This document shows, in pieces, positions 21,605-28,457 of a stretch of DNA of 28,457 nucleotides. How positions within the stretch are numbered: the first letter of the stretch is position 1; each line of letters begins with the position of its first letter. A program made the position numbers and the translations under genes. The stretch is from IMG/VR virus record IMGVR_UViG_3300020055_002270, positions 1 to 28,457 of that record. One strand, written 5' to 3'. The notes beneath the pieces were generated by a model. The model saw nothing but the letters and a program-made list of their open reading frames with translations, was not told the origin of the DNA and searched no databases. The DNA is from a virus.

Positions 21605-24106
21605 TCAAAAAAATCTTTCAATACTTTGTTGTTTATCAACTACGGCTTCCCATCCCATAGCCTCATAAAACATACCAATCTTTTTACTCATTGCCTGTTC
21701 AAACATTCTACTATGGTCTATATAGTTTTTAATCATATCTAAAATCTGTGGTGGGTCTTCATAACCTTTGTAAGCTATGGTATCAAATCCAAACTCGTTT
21801 TCTTTTAAATACACCCATTTAATTTTACTACCATTATTAATCTTTTCATACTTTCTACCCTCATACCAATATTCTAATAAAGAATTATAATTGATTGCAG
21901 CCTTTACATGAACAGGTGCACCCTTTTTATATGTACTGAATGGTGAATCTTCATCTTTCACTTCATACTTTCCAATACCCTTTACACCGATTGGATTTGC
22001 CATTACATCATAATGTAATGATGTCATATTTCTTTTGAATACTGATATTCTTTCATCTATCTTTTCTTTCGGAACTTTTGCAAGAATATCTTGTAATACA
22101 TTTTGTAATAAGTCTTTCATAGCAAATGCAAAATTACTACGAACCGTATCCAAACCTTTAACATGAATCGTATTTACTTTTCTACCAGCATCATTTATAA
22201 TGTGTAATCCATATCGTTTCTTTGTAATGAACAATCCTGTAGTTGCAATCACCTCTTGTTTAATATCAAATACATGGTCATCAATATTCAAGAACTTCTT
22301 GGCAAAGTAATTGTAACTTGTATTTAAAAACTCTTGTACCTCACCACAAATCTCCATAATTCTTTGTGTCATCATAGTTTCACTTAACTTATCATTTGGA
22401 AATCTTTTCTTGACCAATGGAACAGCAGAGGCGAAAATGGAATCGGTATCAATATAAATAACATAATCATCATTATCACCAAGCTCTTTATTATAAAAGT
22501 GATTCGTTATCTTCTTACTGAACTTAATTAAGGCTTGACCAGTGAGAGTTGTCGCCTCCGCGTTATCCAAATCATAAAATCTAAATACAGGTAATCCTAA
22601 TACACCATACAAAGAATTCAATAGAATCTTCTGTAGATATTGTCTTCTATCAAAATATTGTTCTTTTTCTTTATCACCTTGTTCATGAAACTTCTTCACA
22701 AGTTTTCTCATTTCAACTCTTTCATTGAACCACTTGGTGAGTAGTGCTGGAATCAATCCTTGTTTATCTGTACGATACATAACACCATTAGATGCAATAC
22801 TAACACCTGTATTTTCTAAATAATCTTTTAATTCAATATGATTAACCTTATCAATTTCTTTACCATTTCTATTTTGTAAACTATAAGTTTTATTATTATT
22901 CTTATTTAAGAATTGTTCTGCATCCCAACCCTCTATTTTACCAACCTTTGTTTCTGGTGAGATATTTAGAGAACGAATAACACTCGGATACATTGATGTA
23001 ATATCCAAATCGTAAACCCACTCATGTCTACCTTTTTGTGGCGGTTGAACATAAGCACCTGCAAATTTATCATTATCAAGTTTCTTTGGTCTTGGTGGTT
23101 TATTAGGTGCAACAACTCCAATCTTTTTTAAATAGACTAAGATTGCTCCCTCAAGATATCTTGAACTCATATGAACATCTTCATATGGAACATGACCGAG
23201 ATGAGCTATACCTCGAGCAATATTGATATAATCTAACTTTTTATCTAACTCAATCAAGATTCGTACATCTCGGATATTGTAATCAATAAATGTCTGTAAA
23301 TCCTTTTCATATAAATCATTTAGTGTTCCCTCATACTCAACCTTTTTCATACCGACTTCTACTTCTCCGATATAATCTAATCGATAACTTGATTGTTGGA
23401 TTGGTGAGAACTTACGATACAACTGAAGATAATCCAAACAACTAACACCTGCAATATTATGTTTCTTTTTATATTCTGAATACATTACATCACGAATAGG
23501 TGATAACATATCTGCAACTTCTTTACCTAATACTTGAACACTTCTATTGTAAAGATATGGAACATCAAAGAACTCCGAGTTCCAACCACTTAAAATGTGT
23601 GGTGATATTTCTATATACTTTTGGAAAAACTTTGTTAATAACTCATACTCTGTTCTGAACAACTCAACAACCACATCACCATCTTCATAGTTTTGTAATT
23701 TACTTTGTTCATCTAATGTATAACAATAATACTTTTCTAACATTTCATCATAGAACGCGATAGAAGTTATCTTTTCATTGGCCTTCATCACATCAGGAAA
23801 ACCATCCACAACCTCTACCTCAATATCAAAAAAGAAAGTTCTGATTCCCTCACTTACATCATCTGAATCTGTATAGTTATCAACTAAAAATCTTGTTGGT
23901 ATTGGAACATCACTTTCGAAAACATTTTTATCTTCATTATCCCATTGATATACTTTCTTTACTTTATCTCCATCTAATGTATAATGAAGGCCCGTTTGAT
24001 TTTTTACATAAGCATATTTTTTGAAAGGGACGATAAGATGTCCTTTTTTATCATCCCAAATGTGAATTTTATTTTTTCTTTTATCGTAATGTATTGCTTG
24101 GTACAA
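21605..24106 (-). CDS. 43: Family B DNA polymerase (T4 gp43-like)
   Basis: The replicative polymerase with proofreading exonuclease, 833 residues (T4: 898). Exo I FFFDIEVE (D94, E96), Exo II GWNSEFFDVPY (D181) and Exo III YNIRDVRI (D280) are intact. Pol A is DLDITSMYPS (366-375), Pol B the QKILLNSLYG helix (492-501), and Pol C YIDTDS (551-556). The C-terminus QQSIERFF is a good clamp-binding peptide (Q-x-x-I-x-x-F-F), expected to dock on the gp45 clamp encoded next. The start is TTG (24106-24104) after AAAGAGG; no ATG is available near and the family N-terminus begins here. A weak start codon and an adjacent hairpin suggest translational control, as known for T4 gp43. Confidence 0.96.
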   Translation of the reverse strand: MYQAIHYDKRKNKIHIWDDKKGHLIVPFKKYAYVKNQTGLHYTLDGDKVKKVYQWDNEDKNVFESDVPIPTRFLVDNYTDSDDVSEGIRTFFFDIEVEVVDGFPDVMKANEKITSIAFYDEMLEKYYCYTLDEQSKLQNYEDGDVVVELFRTEYELLTKFFQKYIEISPHILSGWNSEFFDVPYLYNRSVQVLGKEVADMLSPIRDVMYSEYKKKHNIAGVSCLDYLQLYRKFSPIQQSSYRLDYIGEVEVGMKKVEYEGTLNDLYEKDLQTFIDYNIRDVRILIELDKKLDYINIARGIAHLGHVPYEDVHMSSRYLEGAILVYLKKIGVVAPNKPPRPKKLDNDKFAGAYVQPPQKGRHEWVYDLDITSMYPSVIRSLNISPETKVGKIEGWDAEQFLNKNNNKTYSLQNRNGKEIDKVNHIELKDYLENTGVSIASNGVMYRTDKQGLIPALLTKWFNERVEMRKLVKKFHEQGDKEKEQYFDRRQYLQKILLNSLYGVLGLPVFRFYDLDNAEATTLTGQALIKFSKKITNHFYNKELGDNDDYVIYIDTDSIFASAVPLVKKRFPNDKLSETMMTQRIMEICGEVQEFLNTSYNYFAKKFLNIDDHVFDIKQEVIATTGLFITKKRYGLHIINDAGRKVNTIHVKGLDTVRSNFAFAMKDLLQNVLQDILAKVPKEKIDERISVFKRNMTSLHYDVMANPIGVKGIGKYEVKDEDSPFSTYKKGAPVHVKAAINYNSLLEYWYEGRKYEKINNGSKIKWVYLKENEFGFDTIAYKGYEDPPQILDMIKNYIDHSRMFEQAMSKKIGMFYEAMGWEAVVDKQQSIERFF

Positions 24107-24112
24107 TTAAAA

Positions 24113-24143
24113 CCTCTTTAATATAAATAGATTAAAATAATCT
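24113..24143 (-). promoter_or_regulatory. gp43 leader: hairpin, TATTTATA and ribosome binding site
   Basis: In coding orientation: AGATTA-TTT-TAATCT (24143-24129), a perfect 6-bp inverted repeat with a 3-nt spacer; then TATTTATA (24129-24122); then AAAGAGG (24119-24113) before the TTG start. T4 gp43 is known to repress its own translation by binding an RNA hairpin next to its ribosome binding site, so this hairpin may play that part. The match is by position, not by sequence. Confidence 0.4.
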
Positions 24144-24168
24144 GAAACCTTAAATTTTTTTGTAAAAT

Positions 24169-24190
24169 GGGCGGTGTATTTCAACCGCCC
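24169..24190 (-). terminator. Rho-independent terminator after the receptor gene
   Basis: A perfect 7-bp GC-rich stem, GGGCGGT/ACCGCCC, with an 8-nt loop, 7 nt beyond the receptor stop codon, followed by ATTTTACAAAAAAATTT in transcription direction. It is the only strong GC hairpin in any gap of the window. It would isolate the receptor transcript from gp43 downstream. Confidence 0.7.
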
Positions 24191-24197
24191 AAATTAG

Positions 24198-26933
24198 TTA
24201 GAAGTTAATAGTAACTCCAATGTTCGCATATCTTGGTGTTCCCAAGAATACTTCTGCGTTATGTGGTAAGTGTTGTTTACTACCCCATCCATTGTATTGA
24301 CTATTATCAACAGCATCTTGTACAAATACTTCATCAAGTGCGTTAAATACATGACCTGTTAAGGAAATGTCATAATCCTTGATTGGAAGTTTGTATGATG
24401 CGTGTAAATCAAGTTTTGAGTAGCCAGGAGCTTCCCAAACTTGTGCCCTATCGGCATCGTCACCTGTTCCGTCGTATTCACGAGCTGATGGCGACCAATC
24501 TGAATAGTTCTTATCATATGTTTTGTATAATGCCTGTAATCTTAGACCTTTTAATGGTTTTAATGTTAAACCAAAGATATAAGATGTTTGTGGCATATCA
24601 CCAACATACAATCCGTCAAGAGCATATTGATATTCAGTAGTGGTTAATCCGATTACTTGACCTTCTGAGTTATACTCGTTTTCTTGGTAAGTACCCTCAG
24701 CATCTCCATCGAATTTCCAATTACCGAATGAAGCGATGAAATCAAGTTCAACCATATCATTTGGTTTCACTTTGGTTTCCACTTCAAGACCTTGGTGCTT
24801 TTGATTTACACCTCTTAGGAAGATAATATCAGTATCACCTGATGAACCTTGACCTGTTGTTACAGATTTTGTAAGGTTTCTATCTTGCCAATCAGTATCG
24901 TAAGCACTTACTCTAACTCCAAGTTTTTGTGTACCGAAGTTTGCACCAATCTCATTATGTAGGAACTTTTCGTTCGCTGGGTCTGATGCTACGGTTCCAT
25001 CAAAGTAGATAACATTATCTAAGATAGGAGCTTTTTCAACTAAACCTGAATTAACAAATAATCCAAGATTATCACTCACATTAAATAATGCACCACCTTT
25101 AACTTGGTAAGTAGTGATTGGGTCTGCTGTAATCACTTCATCTTCAACTGTAAAATGGTCTTGATAAGAATACTCAATAGATGAGATTCCACCCATACCA
25201 TATAGATTTAGTTTTTCTGTAGTGTAATTACCTTGTACAAATCCACCAATCCAATCTACGGTTGTTTCATTGAAGTATGCAATTTCATCACCTAAACGAA
25301 CTACTTTACCTTCAGGTGCATTTTTATCTGCATAATCAACATAGTAATCACCACCCAATAAATCACGAACTTCACGAGCGTGTTCTATACGAGCAGTTCT
25401 CCAATCAATACCTGTTTGTAATTCTAAATTATCACTAACTACATAGTTTAATTTTGAAATCAAACCATAGGTATTTTGTCTGTTGATAGAATTTCTAAGA
25501 ATTCCTTTTGAACGATTTTCTGTTGTTGAGAAGTTTTCATCGATGTTGTTAGAATTAGTTGCAATTGCTGCATTCCAATCCCAAGTCCACGGTGAAGATG
25601 CGTACCATCTTTCTCCATCAACTGCAGGTTTTCTGAAAGAAGAACCATAAGTTCCTGTTCCACCACCAGAACCACCACTCCAATAAAAAACAGAACTCAA
25701 ACGAGCTTTGTCATTTAATGTTAAGAAGTGATTTAAATTCACTAATGGTTTGTGGAAATAGTTTTCTCTTTCGTTCAAGAAATTACTATTGAATCTATTT
25801 GTTGTTCTCGCTCCATACATATACCAATATTGTTTTCCTGTATATGATGGGTCAATTGGTGCGACATTTTGATTGAACAATCTACCAGCTTCAGTAGAGA
25901 ATTTGTTACCCTCTGCAAATGCATCAGTATCATATCCATCAATACTACCAGCTAACTCTTGTGAGTATGTGGCAATATTCTGTTTGTATAGATTTTGTCC
26001 ATGTCGTTGTGGAGCACCGATTGCATACAACTCGAACCTTTGTTTATCACTTACGGCATATGAACCACCGAAGTAGTATGCCCAAGCATCAGTCCAAGTT
26101 CCATCGATAATTCCATCACCAGTTTTACGAACAATAGTTCCACTCAAAGCTAACTTGTCATTTAATAATAGACCAGTATTGTAGTTTACAGTAGTTTTAA
26201 GAAAACCACCATCACCAGCTTCTTGTTTGAACTTCCCACCTTTTTCAAAAGATGTAGGGTCGGTAATGATATTCATAGTTCCACCAATAGAAGGTGTTGC
26301 CAAATTAACAGCTGATAGACCTCTCTGAACCTGAATTGAAGATGTAGCATCACCTACTCCATCCCAATTAGACCAGTAAACCCATCCGTTCTCCATATCA
26401 TTTTGGGGAACACCATTAATCATCACTGCAACATTTCTTTGATTAAAACCACGAATGTTGATACGAGCATCACCCGCACCACCACCTTGTTGAGTAGCAT
26501 ATACTGATGGTGTTGTGTTAAGAATCATTGGAATATCTTGAGAACCTAATCTCAATTCCATTTCTTCTTTATCAACATTAGTATAAGCCACAGGTGTTGT
26601 TTCAGATGCACGAGATGCTAACACCTCAACATCTGATAAGGAAACTACATCAAAATCCAATACGAAGTTTAATGTAGTGATACCCTCAACAACTATTGAT
26701 TTAGTTATTGAAGAGTAACCAATGAAAGAAGCTGTTACATCATAAGTTCCATTAGAAACATCAATAGAAAAAGCACCAGTATTATCTGATACTCCACCTA
26801 AATCTGTTCCAAGAACTACAATATTAGCTCCTTCAAGCGGTTTATTGTCGACATCAGTAATTGTACCATTAATAGATTGTGCGAACAATCCACCAATCAT
26901 CAATACTGATGCGATTAGATTACGATATGTCAT
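24198..26933 (-). CDS. TonB-dependent outer-membrane receptor
   Basis: A complete 911-residue TonB-dependent receptor, which in bacteria imports siderophores, cobalamin, sugars or peptides across the outer membrane. Order of parts: signal peptide (1-19, MTYRNLIASVLMIGGLFAQ); carboxypeptidase-regulatory-like beta domain (about 20-95, GTITDVDNKPLEGANIVVLGT); a possible TonB box near DVEVLAS (101-107); plug domain (about 110-230, with RINIRGFNQRNVAVMINGVPQ and the closing IGGTMNIITDP); then a beta barrel ending in INF, the C-terminal Phe used by the Bam machinery. The N-terminal domain is typical of the Bacteroidota/Marinimicrobia group. Start at the ATG at 26933 after AAGGAG with a 6-nt gap. 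No frameshift is seen. Ligand unknown. It is a very unusual phage gene, with GC about 32-42% in lines counted. Confidence 0.95.
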   Translation of the reverse strand: MTYRNLIASVLMIGGLFAQSINGTITDVDNKPLEGANIVVLGTDLGGVSDNTGAFSIDVSNGTYDVTASFIGYSSITKSIVVEGITTLNFVLDFDVVSLSDVEVLASRASETTPVAYTNVDKEEMELRLGSQDIPMILNTTPSVYATQQGGGAGDARINIRGFNQRNVAVMINGVPQNDMENGWVYWSNWDGVGDATSSIQVQRGLSAVNLATPSIGGTMNIITDPTSFEKGGKFKQEAGDGGFLKTTVNYNTGLLLNDKLALSGTIVRKTGDGIIDGTWTDAWAYYFGGSYAVSDKQRFELYAIGAPQRHGQNLYKQNIATYSQELAGSIDGYDTDAFAEGNKFSTEAGRLFNQNVAPIDPSYTGKQYWYMYGARTTNRFNSNFLNERENYFHKPLVNLNHFLTLNDKARLSSVFYWSGGSGGGTGTYGSSFRKPAVDGERWYASSPWTWDWNAAIATNSNNIDENFSTTENRSKGILRNSINRQNTYGLISKLNYVVSDNLELQTGIDWRTARIEHAREVRDLLGGDYYVDYADKNAPEGKVVRLGDEIAYFNETTVDWIGGFVQGNYTTEKLNLYGMGGISSIEYSYQDHFTVEDEVITADPITTYQVKGGALFNVSDNLGLFVNSGLVEKAPILDNVIYFDGTVASDPANEKFLHNEIGANFGTQKLGVRVSAYDTDWQDRNLTKSVTTGQGSSGDTDIIFLRGVNQKHQGLEVETKVKPNDMVELDFIASFGNWKFDGDAEGTYQENEYNSEGQVIGLTTTEYQYALDGLYVGDMPQTSYIFGLTLKPLKGLRLQALYKTYDKNYSDWSPSAREYDGTGDDADRAQVWEAPGYSKLDLHASYKLPIKDYDISLTGHVFNALDEVFVQDAVDNSQYNGWGSKQHLPHNAEVFLGTPRYANIGVTINF

Positions 26934-27010
26934 AATCATCTCCTTGTTGTTTACTTGTGAATGACACATTTTTATACTGGTGTGTCGTCTGCCAGTGGTA
27001 TGTGAATCTT
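26934..27010 (-). promoter_or_regulatory. Leader of the receptor gene with possible H-type pseudoknot
   Basis: This 77-nt gap can fold, in coding orientation, as an H-type pseudoknot: stem 1 ACTGG (26996-26992) with CCAGT (26980-26976); stem 2 GACACA (26986-26981) with TGTGTC (26968-26963); loop 1 CAGAC; A-rich loop 3 ATAAAAA. TATAAAAA (26976-26969) is also one mismatch from the T4 late octamer. The ribosome binding site AAGGAG (26945-26940) is outside the fold. A regulatory RNA or a promoter is possible. Confidence 0.35.
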
Positions 27011-28457
27011 TTAACCATTTGTATATTCTTGGTCGTCGTTATCCCCAGTCAAACTTGGTATTTCACAAGAATCGTTGTTACAGAATTTATCAATTTCTGC
27101 TTCTTCGTTTTTAATCACTCCAAAGTTCAACTTACCTAATTTTTTAACTTGTTTGTTATACTCTTTCTCATCTATTGCCTCATATGGCATTTGTGGATAA
27201 GCACCCCAATCGTGTCGTGGAAGTAGTGATATACCTTTTAAATGATATTGGAAATAATTCAATACATTTGGTATTTCATCTCCCTCTGTTTCAGGATTGA
27301 ATGTTACGGTACAACTTACTTGGTTATCTGCCCAATGTCTTTGTAGGAATGAGGCCAATGAGAATTGTTCCCAAATAGATAATTCTTTTGCTGTTCTGAT
27401 TCCCTCACCTACATCAACTGGCACCTCAACTACTAATGTTGAATCCTCTGAACCAAAGGCAGGCTCAATTTTATAGCCTGCCTTTTTCAAAGGTTCTATT
27501 AGTTCGGAATTAACTGATAACCTAATTCTTCTAATGTAAAATCTTGATTCAGGATAATGTAAACCTGGTGTTGAACCTGCCAATAATGATACGGTTCCAC
27601 TTGGTTTTACACTTGTGGTTTTGATTGATTTTGGAATTGCAAACCAATCTGAATATACATCATCCCATTCTTGAATAGTATTATAACCACCCTCTAACCA
27701 TTCTTTTAATTCATTTAATCCTCTATGTGTGATAAATTGAGCAACACCACTAACTGAACAACCGATTCTTCTGTTTCTTAACATCACTCTGTTTGTATCA
27801 CTCCAATGTGTTCTACCAAGAGTTACTGTCTTTGCATATAAATAAGCGTATTTTAGTGTTCGTTTATAATCCTCTAAATCATCGTGGTTATCAGGAAATG
27901 TTTCCACCAAACAACATAACTCATATGATTCCAATGTTTGTTCCAAACAAGGATTACCACCCATTGCTCTATGGTCTTTATCATCTCCACCATTCTTCAT
28001 TCTTGAATAGTGTCTCATGTTATCTAACCAAGCCAAACCTGGTTCACCATTATCTACAATTCTTTTTGATACTTCAGTATAATCCATACCTAACTCAGCA
28101 AATATACTATTGTTAGATGTCCAACCATATTGGTCTCTATGTGGATTAACCTTATAATTTTTTAAATCTAAGTATTCTTCATTGTGTGGGTCTCCAAATA
28201 CGATTTCTGCTGTTCTACGAACATTACCTGCCACAACACATTTACCGATTAAATTCATAATATCTACGATGGTTGTGATTGTGATTGGATTACCACTATT
28301 TTTTTCTAATACTTTTCTAATATCATTATGAACTTCTTCTAAAGGGTCTGGCCCACTTGATACACCACCAAAGCCTTTAATTGGTTCTCCTGCTAATCTG
28401 ATTTTACTATAATCAAATTCAACTGGTGATTGCCCATGAAAATAACTCTCTAATAAT
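27011..28457 (-). CDS. Class II (adenosylcobalamin-dependent) ribonucleotide reductase, 5' end missing
   Basis: Converts ribonucleotides to deoxyribonucleotides for phage DNA synthesis. The frame is open to the right edge; 481 residues are visible. They start with DYSKIRLAGEPIKGFGGVSSGP, then KCVVAGNVRRTAEI, the catalytic NPCLEQTLESYELCCLVE (N-P-C-x-E), SVKPSGTVSLLAGSTPGLHYP, and a C-terminal C-x4-C (FCNNDSCE) that in monomeric RTPR enzymes passes electrons from thioredoxin. The KGFGG...SGP and GNVRR patterns fit the monomeric adenosylcobalamin RTPR type rather than class I NrdA. The methionine at 28258 is not the start. The TonB receptor gene follows after 77 nt. Confidence 0.92.
   Translation of the reverse strand, partial: LLESYFHGQSPVEFDYSKIRLAGEPIKGFGGVSSGPDPLEEVHNDIRKVLEKNSGNPITITTIVDIMNLIGKCVVAGNVRRTAEIVFGDPHNEEYLDLKNYKVNPHRDQYGWTSNNSIFAELGMDYTEVSKRIVDNGEPGLAWLDNMRHYSRMKNGGDDKDHRAMGGNPCLEQTLESYELCCLVETFPDNHDDLEDYKRTLKYAYLYAKTVTLGRTHWSDTNRVMLRNRRIGCSVSGVAQFITHRGLNELKEWLEGGYNTIQEWDDVYSDWFAIPKSIKTTSVKPSGTVSLLAGSTPGLHYPESRFYIRRIRLSVNSELIEPLKKAGYKIEPAFGSEDSTLVVEVPVDVGEGIRTAKELSIWEQFSLASFLQRHWADNQVSCTVTFNPETEGDEIPNVLNYFQYHLKGISLLPRHDWGAYPQMPYEAIDEKEYNKQVKKLGKLNFGVIKNEEAEIDKFCNNDSCEIPSLTGDNDDQEYTNG

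Noticed and set aside
26934-27010. Cobalamin or preQ1 riboswitch in the receptor leader
   Set aside because: At 77 nt it is far too short for a cobalamin riboswitch and has no clear B12 box. The pseudoknot plan resembles preQ1-I, but the conserved loop bases are not present.
27793-28116. 107-codon open frame on the plus strand
   Set aside because: Antisense to the catalytic part of the ribonucleotide reductase, low complexity, no family pattern.
28258-28457. Methionine at 28258 as the reductase start
   Set aside because: The frame stays open to the edge and the upstream residues (DYSKIRLAGEPIKGFGG) are typical reductase sequence, so the gene continues outside the window.
1-28457. Integrated prophage, insertion sequence, CRISPR array or tRNA genes
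   Set aside because: No integrase, transposase, terminal inverted repeats, spaced direct repeats or cloverleaf-like segments were found in the gaps.

Overview
The window looks like part of the genome of an uncultured marine tailed phage of the T4 superfamily. It is AT-rich (lines I counted by hand are about 27-33% GC outside one gene). All 32 protein genes I can support lie on the minus strand, mostly packed with ATGA, GTGA or TAATG overlaps. Four T4-type replication proteins identify the lineage: DNA polymerase gp43, sliding clamp gp45, and clamp loader subunits gp44 and gp62. A class II (adenosylcobalamin-type) ribonucleotide reductase runs off the right edge. I see no tRNA, CRISPR array, integrase or transposase.

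In the direction of transcription (right to left) the layout is as follows. (1) 28457-27011: ribonucleotide reductase, 5' end outside the window. (2) 26933-24198: a full-length TonB-dependent outer-membrane receptor with signal peptide, carboxypeptidase-regulatory-like domain, plug and barrel. It has its own strong ribosome binding site and a GC-rich terminator. This is a very unexpected gene for a phage replication region, and its type points to a host in the Bacteroidota/Marinimicrobia (FCB) group. (3) 24106-18656: gp43, gp45, a TSPPY-type DNA methyltransferase and gp44. (4) 18659-10289: an 8.4-kb cargo island that separates gp44 from its usual neighbour gp62. It holds a radical SAM/SPASM-like enzyme, a zinc ribbon, a GNAT acetyltransferase, a 753-residue protein with three consecutive Hint (intein-like) domains, five tandem paralogous 2-oxoglutarate/Fe(II) oxygenases, a sulfotransferase and an aspartyl-hydroxylase-like oxygenase. 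(5) 10264-6047: gp62, a ClpP-like protease, an Nmad1-like protein, a short nucleotide-sugar dehydrogenase, a Cas4/RecB-like nuclease, an unknown protein, a SLOG/DUF2493 protein and a ribbon-helix-helix protein. (6) 6026-25: a sugar cassette with two GT4 and one GT2 glycosyltransferases, two small unknown or zinc-ribbon proteins, a sugar isomerase-HAD phosphatase fusion and a CMP-sugar synthetase.

Read together, the window holds a compact replication machine and two accessory programmes. One makes and transfers activated sugars. The other is rich in protein- or glycan-modifying chemistry (hydroxylation, radical chemistry, sulfation, acetylation) around a Hint-domain protein. The receptor beside a cobalamin-type reductase suggests, as a hypothesis only, import of a cofactor needed for nucleotide synthesis.

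Regulatory structure is concentrated in the few gaps. Five of the seven gaps longer than 22 nt contain TATTTATA in the coding orientation, which is the exact reverse complement of the T4 late-promoter octamer. One gap holds a near-consensus sigma70 promoter instead. The leader of the receptor gene can form an H-type pseudoknot. Hairpins sit next to the ribosome binding sites of gp43 and gp62.
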